Origin: Sutcliffiella horikoshii
GTDB lineage: Bacteria > Bacillota > Bacilli > Bacillales > Bacillaceae_I
Assembly: GCF_008180725.1 (NCBI RefSeq)
Contig: NZ_VTEV01000017.1
Span: forward strand, 1 to 40,000
Length of the DNA stretch: 40,000 bases
Reading direction: 5' to 3'
Shown here one piece after another: positions 7,788 through 17,902 of the stretch. The notes under the pieces were generated by a model, which saw nothing but the letters and a program-made list of their open reading frames with translations, was not told where the DNA came from and did no database searches. The position numbers were made by a program, and so were the translations under genes. Numbering within the stretch: position 1 is the stretch's first letter; every line of letters starts with the position of its first letter.

Positions 7788-9533
7788 TCAGATTATTAAT
7801 TTATCAAGCTTTTCTTTATTTGGTACGTTGCCCATCCCAGCAAGCTTCTCATAAATTTTGTCTCCTTGGTCATTCCTACTTTCAACTGCATTTCTTAAAT
7901 CATCTTCAGTACGAAATTCAGTCTTACTTTCTTTTTTAGTTAGTGATTTCTTAACTTTCTCATCATTTCCTTCATACAAAGTTGGAGTCACAATATCTTC
8001 TGCTTCAATAAACCTATTAACTTCATTCACTACCTGATTACGTAATTTAACTATATCTAAATTCGCTCCATTCTTTTGCAATAATTTTTTAGAAATGTCT
8101 TCAGCAATATTAGGCGGTGCACCAAATTCAACAGCTGTTTTTACTAACTCAATAAACATTTCTTGATCCTGTTCTATTTTGTCTTCCCGTACATATTGTT
8201 TTCTCACCTCTCCTTGAATATTTATTTTTTCCTTTGATCTTTGCAAGTATAGATCCATTTCATTCCAATTTGGATATAAATCATCAACTAGAGTAAGTTT
8301 ATCTAGATCTCCACTCTTTAATATCTTTAGCAAAGGTTTAACAAGTTGCATATCACGTTCTAAAACCGTTTTTAACAAGCTGACTGTTATCCTCTCATTG
8401 TTTCCATTATCAATAGCTTCCCACTGAGCTAACATATAGAGCTTTACTGCAATATCTATAATTCCTTGGGAATGTTCATATATTGCATTTTTTAGTGGTT
8501 TAGTTAATTTAGTAGCCTTTGATGTCCATTGATATGTCCATAAGTTTTGTATGAAGTAGTCCCACTCTTCACCTTCCTCTAAACGATCCATTATTAAATC
8601 ACCTTGTCCAGTACTTCTTCGTGCTTGGCTAAAAGAACCAGACAACAATTTCATAGCTTTAAAGGTGCCAATTAGTACAACTGGGACACCAATTGTATTA
8701 ATTAATTGAGTGAAATAGTTTAACATTCTCTCGGCCCCGCCACTTTTTAGAAAACTTAAGTTTTGTATTTCATCTATTACCAATACTCCTAGTCCATGAA
8801 GAGTTGCTATATGTGCCATAATTGGAATTAAAATATCTACGGTTGAACCTTTTGAAACAAACTTTTGAAAATAATTAGTTCCCAGATTTGAATCAATAGC
8901 TTGAAAGAAATTAAAACATAACCCTTTTAATGATCCATCATGAGGACAGTTTAGTTTAAGCCACACTAATTGTTTACGAATAAAGGGTTGTTCTTTATAT
9001 GCTGAATGGTGAATAACTTGTGGATAAAGAAGAAGAGAACTCTCTATAGCAGTAGTTTTCCCTTGTCCACTAACACCTAAAATTGCAAAGCCGGCAGCCG
9101 TGGATCTAACACCTGCTAAGTTAGCACCTTTTTCGTCCACACCTTTTTCTAGAATATCTTTAAATCCTATATGAAATTGTCTTACATGTTCAGGGGAAAA
9201 TGGGTTTCTAGCCTTATAGCCATGACGAATTAATCTTGATAACCTTTTTTCGACTGAAAGATGCACTGATAATGGCTCTACGTAATCAGATATTTGTTGA
9301 ACTAGATGTAATCTTGTTTCCTTACCTAGCATTCGGTATTTATCATTATGCTCAGGATACTTTCTGATATTTAAGGCTACATAATCTTCCTCAAAAATTG
9401 GAGGTAATGCTTCAATATATGGATTGTCTTTATAGGAAGGAATTACTTGTTCTAAGTACCCGGCATCAACCTGTCCTCCTATTAAAGAAGGTGTAAAATG
9501 ATACATCGACTCTAATTGAACTTTTTTAACCAT
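7788..9533 (-). CDS. tnsC: TnsC-like AAA+ ATPase
   Basis: 581 residues. The Walker A motif is GVSGQGKTT at residues 153-161, and the Walker B motif is LVIDEIQ at 251-257. A sensor-type stretch, VPVVLIGTFKAM, follows, and then a TniB/TnsC-style C-terminal lid with RRSTGQGD. The N-terminal 140 residues resemble the part of TnsC that touches TnsD. TnsC forms ATP-dependent filaments that link the target selector to the TnsA/TnsB transposase and impose target immunity. The ATG overlaps the end of tnsB by 8 bp, so translation is probably coupled. All ATPase motifs look intact. A long, charged C-terminal tail (about residues 430-581) may bind TnsA/TnsB, as in Tn7, where TnsC contacts TnsA and TnsB through its C-terminus. 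Confidence 0.92.
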   Translation of the reverse strand: MVKKVQLESMYHFTPSLIGGQVDAGYLEQVIPSYKDNPYIEALPPIFEEDYVALNIRKYPEHNDKYRMLGKETRLHLVQQISDYVEPLSVHLSVEKRLSRLIRHGYKARNPFSPEHVRQFHIGFKDILEKGVDEKGANLAGVRSTAAGFAILGVSGQGKTTAIESSLLLYPQVIHHSAYKEQPFIRKQLVWLKLNCPHDGSLKGLCFNFFQAIDSNLGTNYFQKFVSKGSTVDILIPIMAHIATLHGLGVLVIDEIQNLSFLKSGGAERMLNYFTQLINTIGVPVVLIGTFKAMKLLSGSFSQARRSTGQGDLIMDRLEEGEEWDYFIQNLWTYQWTSKATKLTKPLKNAIYEHSQGIIDIAVKLYMLAQWEAIDNGNNERITVSLLKTVLERDMQLVKPLLKILKSGDLDKLTLVDDLYPNWNEMDLYLQRSKEKINIQGEVRKQYVREDKIEQDQEMFIELVKTAVEFGAPPNIAEDISKKLLQKNGANLDIVKLRNQVVNEVNRFIEAEDIVTPTLYEGNDEKVKKSLTKKESKTEFRTEDDLRNAVESRNDQGDKIYEKLAGMGNVPNKEKLDKLII

Positions 9534-11691
9534 TACTTTGTTCTCCTGTTTTTAGATTTTTTAACATAGAAATTTTTGACTTTGGTTTATAAATTTCAAT
9601 CTCAACTAAATTAGAGTATGATTCGTCTGTTTTTTCTTCAGGTATAGTTTTTCCCAATTCAAAGCTTTGTTCTTTTCTTAATTTATCGCGTTCCCCTTTT
9701 TGCCTGATCTTAATACCCGATTTTCTTTCAGTTTCTGATAAAGAATGATCTTGTTCTTCCTTAAAACGAGCTACTGCTTTGTTTTTAATGTCTTCAAGCT
9801 TAGCACTTAGTGCAACTTCTTCCTGATTTTGTGTTGAGAGATATAACTTGGAACGCAATTTCTCCTCATGCCGAATCATTTTTACTTCTTCTAAACTCAA
9901 GTCCCAAAAACGTGAGGACTTCCTGAGCATTTGACACTTGATAAAATCTCTCCCATCATCAGTCTTTACGTAGACATAATTCATACAGCGTCTATCATAA
10001 GCGATGATGGTTTTTATTGAATTTCCTTTCACAAACCAGCCTTGATCCTTTAATATTTCTGACCCATAGTACATACCTTCAAAATATATTCCTTCACGAT
10101 TTGCGGTTACCTTAGCCTCTGGTAAAACATTTAAACGGACAATATCAAGATGCACTTCCTTTAAAAAGTGATCATGCGCTAAGCCCCAACTCCATATGTT
10201 TTTTGCAATAGGAAATATATTATCTCTAACCATTGCCTTATTTAATGGGTAGTGCTCCATATGGTGATAATTATTTCGATGAAGAATCATTTCAATCACC
10301 ATTTTAGTAAAATCCTTAAGTGTTAGCTTGGCATCAAGGACATACTTAGGACCTCCGCGTTTCTTATATTCTTTTTTTACAGCTCCAGGCATCCATGCCT
10401 GCAGTGTAGTATTTAAAGTATGAAATTGTGTTTCGACTAATCCCTTAGCATCAGCTCTATATGGTGGAGTATTCTTTAGTCTTATACCAAGTGAATTCCC
10501 CAAGGAATCTGCTTTTTTACTTTCCATTTCTCCACGATCTGCGAGAAATGATTCCGGTATATGATGACATGGCCACTCTTCTTCTTTGATTGGAATATCA
10601 AACTGAGCACAAAACTCAACTTTATTCATGGCTGTATTCTCTATAGCCATCATTACACCCTGCCATGATGGGCCCTCAAACCCTACATATAGGCCGACAA
10701 TCATATGAGTGAATACGTCTACTACGATATATACTACTGGTCTGCCAATAATTTGATTTGGATCATCTGAACTAACTAAATATACATCTGCAATAGTGGC
10801 ATCCACCTCGAATATTTGACCTGGACCTGCAGCTTTCAGAGTTTCTGACCCTAATAATGGTCTGAAATCTCGATTAAAGGTCACCTCACCTTCTCTTGCT
10901 ATTAAGGTAGTTTTCTTTGTGTAATTGGCTCGAATGTGATACCTTAGTTGGTCAATGCTAGGAACTTTATAATCAGGAGGAATAATTGGTATTTCAACAC
11001 CGTTCCTTATTTCTGTATCGATATTAAATCGTTCTTTTAGCATTTCAATGTAGGTAAATTTTACAGAATCCCTTCTATCAACTTTCAAATATATTTTACG
11101 AATGTATACATCAAAAATCCTACGAATACCCTCGGTTACTATTACACCTTTATACTCTGGGTGTACTTCTTCTATCATTCTAGGTCTTCCCATTTTTTGT
11201 TTTGGGTTTTTCTTTTTGCCTCGTCCACCACATTTCCTAAAGCGAGGAAGTAAAGCATTAACTATTTTTCCTCCTGTCCAGTAGTAACGTAAATATTTGT
11301 AGATGAACTTTTTCCCCTTTCCGGTCTTTTTACATACATCCATAATTAGTTGGTACCTTTCTTTTGGATCAAAAATATTAGGTTCAAGATCAACAATATC
11401 TTTGATACATTCCCAAGCTTGATCTCTAATTTTAATTTCCTTTTCATTCAATTGATCCTCTGGCACCATAAATTTTGAATAAGGGTCATATTCTAACTTT
11501 AGTAAGGACCCAGCTTGCAACTCTTTTTCTAGCTCCGATAAAACTTTGAGATTTGGTAATCCCTTTCTATCTATAATAGAAATAGTTACAACAGCATCTT
11601 CTTCCCTATCCATCCATAAAACTCTTTCACAGTCCAAAAGTTGTGCATTACCATCCATCGATTCAAGGATATTATTAACAAATATACTCAT
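9526..11691 (-). CDS. tnsB: TnsB-like DDE transposase
   Basis: 721 residues, close to Tn7 TnsB (702). After an N-terminal DNA-binding part (basic stretch GGRGKKKNPKQKMGRPR at about 155-171), the rve/Mu-type core shows the three acidic residues: D297 in IFEVDATIA, D385 in LADRGEME and E420 in AKGLVETQF. The region after 500 matches the Mu transposase C-terminal barrel, and the last 80 residues are a charged tail, which in Tn7 contacts TnsC. TnsB binds repeats at both transposon ends and joins the 3' ends to the target. The start overlaps tnsA by 17 bp and follows AAAGGAGG. The four 20-bp repeats at 29401-29480 are its likely binding sites. Confidence 0.94.
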   Translation of the reverse strand: MSIFVNNILESMDGNAQLLDCERVLWMDREEDAVVTISIIDRKGLPNLKVLSELEKELQAGSLLKLEYDPYSKFMVPEDQLNEKEIKIRDQAWECIKDIVDLEPNIFDPKERYQLIMDVCKKTGKGKKFIYKYLRYYWTGGKIVNALLPRFRKCGGRGKKKNPKQKMGRPRMIEEVHPEYKGVIVTEGIRRIFDVYIRKIYLKVDRRDSVKFTYIEMLKERFNIDTEIRNGVEIPIIPPDYKVPSIDQLRYHIRANYTKKTTLIAREGEVTFNRDFRPLLGSETLKAAGPGQIFEVDATIADVYLVSSDDPNQIIGRPVVYIVVDVFTHMIVGLYVGFEGPSWQGVMMAIENTAMNKVEFCAQFDIPIKEEEWPCHHIPESFLADRGEMESKKADSLGNSLGIRLKNTPPYRADAKGLVETQFHTLNTTLQAWMPGAVKKEYKKRGGPKYVLDAKLTLKDFTKMVIEMILHRNNYHHMEHYPLNKAMVRDNIFPIAKNIWSWGLAHDHFLKEVHLDIVRLNVLPEAKVTANREGIYFEGMYYGSEILKDQGWFVKGNSIKTIIAYDRRCMNYVYVKTDDGRDFIKCQMLRKSSRFWDLSLEEVKMIRHEEKLRSKLYLSTQNQEEVALSAKLEDIKNKAVARFKEEQDHSLSETERKSGIKIRQKGERDKLRKEQSFELGKTIPEEKTDESYSNLVEIEIYKPKSKISMLKNLKTGEQSNG

Positions 11692-12526
11692 CTAACCCAT
11701 CCTCCTTTAAAATTTTCGTTTTTCCAATTTCTATTGGGTTTATGGCAGGAAGAATTCTTTTAGTTATATCAACCTCCCAGTAGCGGTTAGCAATTAAGTA
11801 TCGAACTATTTGAATACAAGTTCCCTTTGGTAAATCAAGTTTGATATCCATATCTAGGGTTACCTTTGCAAGGGGTTTTTCCCCCTTTAGTAACTCCAGA
11901 TATAGCCTTGGCTGAACTTTCACAATTAGTTCGTATGTTATTGGGTCATTCAAATCGTCTATATATCTAGCAGAATGAATCCATTCTACATTCTTCACAA
12001 GGTCATAGTTTATTTCGTTCTCAGTAATAAGAGCCCAATCAATTCCTAAATCTTTAAAATACTCCTTTTCTATTTGAAACTTTTCAATCACTCTTTTATT
12101 TATCTTTGAAATTGGTTTTATTGTATGTGCAATAAAACGACAATCATCGTTATCTTTAACAGTTAGCAACATATCTGTTGTCATAACAATTGGATGTTGA
12201 GTTTTTGGATCTCTAGGATGTTTAATTCCTAACTTCTCTGCTATAAACAAAGTTTTTTCTAGGGGTAACAAAGGATATTGTTCTCTTATGTCTATTACAT
12301 TTTGTGACCACTCCATTTGATAAAAGTGTGCCAATTCATAGTTTTCTGAAAATAAGTGATGGAGTCTCCTAGTTTTCCACCCTCGAATCCGTGTAACTAC
12401 ACCATGCGATGGAACATCATAAATTGTGAGCCAGGGCTTATAATCTGAAAAACACCCTCTGCCTCTGCCTTCTTTTATTCTCCTTTCAATGGTTTTAGCA
12501 GATGTTTTTCTACTTCTTTTAGCCAT
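11675..12526 (-). CDS. tnsA: TnsA-like endonuclease
   Basis: 283 residues (Tn7 TnsA has 273). The N-terminal endonuclease domain has the restriction-enzyme-like pattern: an acidic residue in LFSENYELAHFYQMEW (about E61-E72), D118 in VMTTDMLLTV and K137 in AHTIKP. The C-terminal winged-helix part includes YLIANRYWEVDITKRI. TnsA cuts the 5' ends of the element so that it moves by cut-and-paste instead of by cointegration. First gene of the minus-strand operon tnsA-tnsB-tnsC-tniQ-tniQ. The ATG follows a GGAGGGATCG site. Its promoter region is shared with a divergent XRE regulator. Confidence 0.92.
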   Translation of the reverse strand: MAKRSRKTSAKTIERRIKEGRGRGCFSDYKPWLTIYDVPSHGVVTRIRGWKTRRLHHLFSENYELAHFYQMEWSQNVIDIREQYPLLPLEKTLFIAEKLGIKHPRDPKTQHPIVMTTDMLLTVKDNDDCRFIAHTIKPISKINKRVIEKFQIEKEYFKDLGIDWALITENEINYDLVKNVEWIHSARYIDDLNDPITYELIVKVQPRLYLELLKGEKPLAKVTLDMDIKLDLPKGTCIQIVRYLIANRYWEVDITKRILPAINPIEIGKTKILKEDGLDEYIC

Positions 12527-12638
12527 TTATCGATCCCTCCAATAAAATTTTGTTTTACTCAACATACGGAAATTGGTAAAATTATTTTTTACACAAGAAT
12601 TTATACCATACTTTAAATTGACTATCAAATGACCATTT

Positions 12639-12651
12639 AGTAAATTTTACT
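12639..12651. promoter_or_regulatory. Candidate operator between tnsA and the XRE gene
   Basis: AGTAAA-T-TTTACT is a perfect 6-1-6 inverted repeat, 113 bp upstream of tnsA and 58 bp upstream of the likely XRE start, in a very AT-rich divergent promoter region (12527-12708). Size and symmetry fit an XRE-type operator. No binding is known. Confidence 0.3.
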
Positions 12652-12708
12652 TTTACTTTTTGGTATTTTATAGTAATATTTCAATAATAAATGAGGAGTG
12701 ATTTGATA

Positions 12709-13212
12709 TTGAATAACATAGGAAACAGAATACGGAAATTACGTAAAGATTGTCATTGGACTCAGGAAGAATTAGCTAACAGAATTAATGCCACAAAGCA
12801 AGTTATTTCAAATTGGGAACGTAGCATTGCGAGACCAGAACTTAAGCATTTAGTTGCATTAGCTGAAATATTTAGAGTTAGGACAGATTATCTTTTAGGT
12901 CTTGATGAAAGTGTTCAATACATGCATCCTCAGGGCGGTGAACACGAAAGAAGAGGTAAGCACTGGGACTGGGTGATACAGAGATCATATGATTTAGTAG
13001 AAGTAATTAATTCTGACTATAAATTCAAATTGAATAACCGCTTTTTAACCAAAAAGGATAAAGAATTTATCTCACACTATATAGTTGACTTATACAAACG
13101 TCTAGAAAGTATTGAACTTGAATATGAAGAAAAGATTGAAGAACTTCAAAATGAAATAAATGAATTGTCAGGTTGTGAAAAAACCGATTTAACCAACCCT
13201 TTATTTGAATAG
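12709..13212 (+). CDS. XRE-family regulator, divergent from tnsA
   Basis: About 167 residues. The Cro/C1-type HTH fills the first 65 (IGNRIRKLRKDCHWTQEELA, KQVISNWERSIARPELKHLV, DYLLGL). A linker and a C-terminal coiled coil follow (YKRLESIELEYEEKIEELQN), which probably drives dimerisation. The frame is open from ATG 12691, but GAGGAGTG lies over those codons; TTG at 12709, about 10 nt after it, is the more likely start. Being divergent from tnsA with a palindrome between them, it is a candidate repressor of the transposition operon and of itself. This is inference from position. Confidence 0.88.
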   Translation: MNNIGNRIRKLRKDCHWTQEELANRINATKQVISNWERSIARPELKHLVALAEIFRVRTDYLLGLDESVQYMHPQGGEHERRGKHWDWVIQRSYDLVEVINSDYKFKLNNRFLTKKDKEFISHYIVDLYKRLESIELEYEEKIEELQNEINELSGCEKTDLTNPLFE

Positions 13213-13335
13213 TTAAATTACGTTGATAATTTAAGAATTAACCTATAAGTAAATGTGAATTTGACAACTTTAAACAAAATTTTTCTAAAGAAATTATTTA
13301 ACCTTACTCTTCACAACATAGTTTATCCCAGAAAA

Positions 13336-13391
13336 AAATAATTTATCATAAAAAATATCCGAATTCGGATATTTTTTATGATAAATTATTT
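13336..13391. repeat. Perfect 56-bp palindrome (convergent-gene terminator)
   Basis: Two exact 25-bp arms flank a central GAATTC: arm 1 is 13336-13360, the centre 13361-13366, arm 2 is 13367-13391. The whole stretch is its own reverse complement. It lies between the convergent XRE (+) and jetC (-) genes. A- and T-runs inside the arms make it a likely bidirectional terminator, though terminators rarely lack an unpaired loop and rarely have such long exact arms. Confidence 0.85.
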
Positions 13392-13481
13392 GTAAATGCT
13401 TCCTTACATCTTTAAATTCAATTTTGGCAATGCCAATCTCAAAGTTATATATAATTTGATTATCCAAGTATTTTTATAATC

Positions 13482-13522
13482 AAAAAAAGGAAAAAGCTCA
13501 ATTAAATAAGTCTCTTTCCTTT
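13482..13522 (-). terminator. Terminator of the Wadjet operon
   Basis: On the minus strand AAAGGAAAGAG pairs with CTTTTTCCTTT with one mismatch, followed by TTTTGATT. It is 29 bp past the jetC stop. Confidence 0.65.
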
Positions 13523-13550
13523 AGATTTTAACTCTCTATTAATAGTTTGA

Positions 13551-16500
13551 CTATTTCACATAAAAAATACTATCCAATTCAGCCGCCAGTTTATCCTTGT
13601 GTTTCTCTGTACTTTTAAGGAAAAGGTGGCCTCGCTGAAGCACGTACTGGTTGCTGATGACCGTATCAAAGTCCCTTTGAAGACCCTTTTCCTTCAGGCC
13701 GGTAAGGCAAAACAGCTGTGTATTGGTTTTTTTCGCTAGCGATATCATTGGCTTAACCACGTGATCTGAACTTGCAGCTCCAAACGGATTATCCAGTACG
13801 ATGAATTTCCAGGCACCTTCCTGTGAGAACCGTTTTTTTCTTAGATGATTAACCAGTGATAGAAACATCGATATCCTGGTTGCGTGTTTCTCTCCTCCAC
13901 TCCACTTGGAAACCTCATCCCATAGATAGTAGTCTTTACCAAGTAGATCGTTCCGGTTTTTCAATGCCTTTAAATGGCAGCGGGAAATGGCAGCATAACA
14001 GTTAATGATATTCACCATATTCACTTTCCGCTCAAACGCATCGGCCATATCCTTTTCTAAAACATTTTTATTCTTGAGTTCCACCTGTTCTTCGAGTATT
14101 TCATTGACGAAAGATTCTAATTCCCTTTTCCCTTCCTCTAAGTCTTTCTTAGGCCAGTAGATAGTAAACAAGGAACGGTTTTCTCCATTTTCTTCTATTT
14201 GGGAACTTTTCGGAATCTCCATAATGTTTTTATAGAACTTATCAGCTCTTTCGTACATATCATCGATGATGTTCTGAAGCCTCTTGTCCAACTCCTCTTT
14301 ACGGAATTCGATACTTTGCTCATAATCCTGTATTCCTTCGAGAATTTTAACGAATGTGGCAATGATTTCTTCGTAGTTGTCAGAAGAACGTTCTATTATC
14401 TTTGTTATTTCGTATGTCATTTGTGAAAGCGAGGCATTGCCTGTCTCTTTGACATTATCGGCAAGTTTCCTTGTCTCTTCTTTGAGGTCAGCACGCTTAT
14501 CTACTAACATTTCAATTCTATTCTGAATTTGTCCCCTGTATTTCCTTACATCCGTAATTGGTTTCACTTTATTCCATTCTCCATCGTTCAGCGGTTGGGC
14601 ATACTCCTCTCCCATTAGGAAATCTCTACCTTCTTCCGTCTCTTCGATTGCCAGTCTGTTTAATTCCAATTGTTTTTTTGCAGCTCCCTCCCTCTTTTCT
14701 AGATTATCTATATTGGAAAGGGACAATTCATATTCACTAATGAAAAGTGTGTATTCTGCACCCGGCTTAAGGCCATATTGATATACCTCTTCATAAACCT
14801 CTTCGATAGCTTCCTTATGTCCTTTGTACTTTGTTTCTGCAACTACCATTTTTTCATAAGTTTCCTCTTTTGCTTCTCGTTCTTCAGACAGGCGATCATC
14901 TAGATCTTTCAGTTCCCTTTCCGCTTCTTTTAATACCTCTTCATCGTAATCCAGATGGGCATTTTTCATACCCGCCAAGGAATATCCATTCCTTTCTATT
15001 TCCTCTATCGACCTGTCAACGAGCCCTTCAAAATTCTTTTTTGCACCCTCCAGGTCCTCAATAGCTTTGGTTTCTATCGCAAACTCTTTCTTTAGAGATT
15101 TGTATTCCTCCTTCACCATCTCATACGATTCTTCTGTTGCTTCAATGCTTGATTCTACCTCTTCGTATCCATACTCTTTCTTATCCCTTTCCAATTCATT
15201 TTTTCTCTCTTTTTTCCCATCAAACATTCTTGAAGCCTCTTTCTGTTCTTTCTCTCTCATTTCCCGTTGGTTTTCTAGCAATGTTATGGTATTATTAATG
15301 CCTTTTATTTCTTTCACCAAATACTTCTCCCGTTCCATTGTCTCATGAATGGAAGCGTATCTTTCCATAAAGCTATTTAAATCTCTGACCTCGGAATCCA
15401 CCCGCTCCTTTTCTTTCAATTTTTCTTTAGACGTAGTTGAAATGATTTCTTCCTCGGAACGGTTTTTTTCCAACTCTTCCTTCAGTCTTTTCTTTTCCTC
15501 ATTTAAAAAGTTCCCGAGTTCCATGATTTCCTTTACTTTAGTTCTTAGATCTTTTCGAGAATTAATATCGTAGCTTTTCCAGAATTGGTTCAAGTCATTT
15601 TCATATTCTCTTAATAAATTCAGTTTCCCGTCGAATTCCTTTTTGCCTGATACCAAACCTTCTATCGTTTCCTCTATCTCCTGCAAATAACTATCCCAAT
15701 CTTCTTCTCTTAGACGGACATTAAACCGATGGAATACATAGGATGAACTTTGCAATGGAAAAATCGTTTCTTTGTCTTCCTGCTCCTCCATCTTGGTCTT
15801 ATCAATCAGGAATATAGGGATTGAAGTTTCCTCTTTATACCTATCCAAGACTTTCCTGACTTTATTCAGCTGGGATTTTTCAATCAAAATGGACACCGGA
15901 AGGAGGGGATTCTTTTTCAAAAGTGCCTTTTTATCGGCTTCATCCATTGCTACTTTGGCTATCCACTCCACACCCAATGTTACGTTCACATCGTTCTTTA
16001 CCAAATGGGTTTTCACCGATTCCAGTTCACTGTGGATGTGGTATCCCTTCAATTCGATAATTTTTTTTATCTGCTCAAAATGGTTCTCTTTTACAGAGAG
16101 CGAAATCATTTCCTTTTCATACTTCTTCTTTTCGCTGGCAAGTTTTGCCCTGATTTGTTCTTTTGCCAGCAAGAGGTTGTCCGGACGGATTGTCAAATGA
16201 CCAAATGTTTTATCCATTAAGTTTATTTCTGTATCTGCAAAGATTGAAAACTCGGTTTCTGCTTTTTCAAGGTCTTCTTTATTATGAATAATGCTATTTT
16301 CATTTTTGTCTTGCTGTTTTTCTAGTCCTTTTATCTCTTCTGTCAGTTTTTTCAGATCGCTTTCGAATCCTTTTAATGCTTTCTCCAAATCAGTAGATAG
16401 TAAGGCTAATTTTTCTCTTGTTTTTGGCACATCTTCGTCCCAATCGGCCAGCATTTTCTCCTTAAGTTCAAGTTTTTCCCCGATGTACCGCTTGATTTCA

Positions 16501-17888
16501 TCCCTAGCTAGTGCAAGATCTGTGGAAAGGTCCCTTTCCTTTCGATCTTCTTCTTTTATTTTTTTATTGATGTCGTTCAGCAAATTGCCAGCATTTTTAA
16601 AATTGTCCTTCGCCTCTTTCATTTCTTCTGTCAGCTTTGTTACCATGTAGAAATAGCGGCGAGATACAATGCTGCGTGTTTCAAGCAGCTTTCCTCTTCT
16701 CTCTCCCGACTCTAATCGTGCAGTTTTCAGATCAGCATCCACTCTCATTTCATCCGCTTTCCACCTTTTATAATCTCCATAGGCGCGAGCAGCCATCTGA
16801 TCCTTTACTCTCCTTCTGTAAAAATTTATTTCTATCTCCGTATCATTGAAAATTCTCTCATCCTCTTCGTAAACTCCCTTAGCTACCAAATACTTTTGAA
16901 GAAGCTCGTATGCCTGATAGGACTTTATCTTCCACTCCAAATGCCTTTTTGTTTTTTGGACTTCCTCGATTTCCCTGGAGATCTCAGTTATTTTCCTTTT
17001 ATTCTCCTCAGTGTCAATCAACAATGTCTTATAAAGTCTGCCAAACATTAATTGAGTATTCTCCAACTCTTCTTTCAAGTTGTTATAACATTCGCAAGCG
17101 TCGATTATTTTGTCCGAACTGGCGGTGATCATCTCAAAATCACGCAAGTTTTTCCTTAGTTCCGGAAGCTCCATCAAGCTGTCTTTATACTGCATGAAAG
17201 AATTGAGGATGGCATTCCGTTCTTCGTCATTTCGGTACAAGCTGTCCATCAACGAAGGGATTATCAATTTTTCCAAAAGCTTTTGGGTTGTGGCCGTATT
17301 ATCAAAAAAATCGGTAACTCCACCTTCTTCGCTATTGATAATGGAGATGTTGCTCCACTCAGAAGACAGTATCCCATAGTCTTCCAATGCTTCTTGATAG
17401 GAGATGTTGGTGTCCGGCATCCGGATTCCCCTTACTTTTTTCAATCTTTCCCTCATAGCGGTATAGCCAGTAACATTTCCGCTTATCGCAAACGGAAGGT
17501 CTTCAATTCTTAATGCGTCTTCATAGTCATACTCGATGATGTAGTTAAAATACCTATACGGAGTGTCATTAACCTTTTTCTTTTCCCCAGTGTTATTAAA
17601 ACAGAATCCTGTCAAAAAAAGAGGACGGTATTCGTCATCTGGTATCCATTCAACTGCGACGTGGACAGTTTCGCCTTTTGCCACATTCTCAACCATGGGT
17701 CTTCCCTGCATCGTATGGTTCGGGAGGACAACTTGGTGTATCAACTGGATGATGCTTGATTTTCCTCCCCCGTTCTCCAAGAGGAAGAGACTATTATTCC
17801 CGTACAGGTTATACAGCTTATCGCCAATAATTTTTATTCCATCATCTAGTTTTATATTGGAAACCCTAATCTTACTAATCCTCGGCAT
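13551..17888 (-). CDS. jetC: Wadjet JetC: SMC/MukB-like ATPase
   Basis: 1445 residues. The N-terminal ATPase half has Walker A ENGGGKSS at 38-45. Long heptad-rich coiled-coil arms span about 280-1250, with a hinge-like interruption near 590-700. The C-terminal half has the ABC signature KWSGGEKHATR at about 1328-1338 and Walker B FIVLDNPFG at about 1362-1370, with N after the catalytic-box D as in MukB/JetC-type SMCs. Wadjet complexes extrude DNA loops and cleave small circular plasmids through JetD. It is the last gene of jetD-jetA-jetB-jetC, 14 bp after jetB. No break is visible. Several antisense frames here are shadows. Confidence 0.93.
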   Translation of the reverse strand: MPRISKIRVSNIKLDDGIKIIGDKLYNLYGNNSLFLLENGGGKSSIIQLIHQVVLPNHTMQGRPMVENVAKGETVHVAVEWIPDDEYRPLFLTGFCFNNTGEKKKVNDTPYRYFNYIIEYDYEDALRIEDLPFAISGNVTGYTAMRERLKKVRGIRMPDTNISYQEALEDYGILSSEWSNISIINSEEGGVTDFFDNTATTQKLLEKLIIPSLMDSLYRNDEERNAILNSFMQYKDSLMELPELRKNLRDFEMITASSDKIIDACECYNNLKEELENTQLMFGRLYKTLLIDTEENKRKITEISREIEEVQKTKRHLEWKIKSYQAYELLQKYLVAKGVYEEDERIFNDTEIEINFYRRRVKDQMAARAYGDYKRWKADEMRVDADLKTARLESGERRGKLLETRSIVSRRYFYMVTKLTEEMKEAKDNFKNAGNLLNDINKKIKEEDRKERDLSTDLALARDEIKRYIGEKLELKEKMLADWDEDVPKTREKLALLSTDLEKALKGFESDLKKLTEEIKGLEKQQDKNENSIIHNKEDLEKAETEFSIFADTEINLMDKTFGHLTIRPDNLLLAKEQIRAKLASEKKKYEKEMISLSVKENHFEQIKKIIELKGYHIHSELESVKTHLVKNDVNVTLGVEWIAKVAMDEADKKALLKKNPLLPVSILIEKSQLNKVRKVLDRYKEETSIPIFLIDKTKMEEQEDKETIFPLQSSSYVFHRFNVRLREEDWDSYLQEIEETIEGLVSGKKEFDGKLNLLREYENDLNQFWKSYDINSRKDLRTKVKEIMELGNFLNEEKKRLKEELEKNRSEEEIISTTSKEKLKEKERVDSEVRDLNSFMERYASIHETMEREKYLVKEIKGINNTITLLENQREMREKEQKEASRMFDGKKERKNELERDKKEYGYEEVESSIEATEESYEMVKEEYKSLKKEFAIETKAIEDLEGAKKNFEGLVDRSIEEIERNGYSLAGMKNAHLDYDEEVLKEAERELKDLDDRLSEEREAKEETYEKMVVAETKYKGHKEAIEEVYEEVYQYGLKPGAEYTLFISEYELSLSNIDNLEKREGAAKKQLELNRLAIEETEEGRDFLMGEEYAQPLNDGEWNKVKPITDVRKYRGQIQNRIEMLVDKRADLKEETRKLADNVKETGNASLSQMTYEITKIIERSSDNYEEIIATFVKILEGIQDYEQSIEFRKEELDKRLQNIIDDMYERADKFYKNIMEIPKSSQIEENGENRSLFTIYWPKKDLEEGKRELESFVNEILEEQVELKNKNVLEKDMADAFERKVNMVNIINCYAAISRCHLKALKNRNDLLGKDYYLWDEVSKWSGGEKHATRISMFLSLVNHLRKKRFSQEGAWKFIVLDNPFGAASSDHVVKPMISLAKKTNTQLFCLTGLKEKGLQRDFDTVISNQYVLQRGHLFLKSTEKHKDKLAAELDSIFYVK

Positions 17889-17902
17889 TCCTTCTCCCCC
17901 TC

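Noticed and set aside
3772-12526. CRISPR-associated transposon (CAST)
   Set aside because: Both TniQ proteins are long TnsD-type, TnsA is present, and no Cas gene or array is visible in the window.
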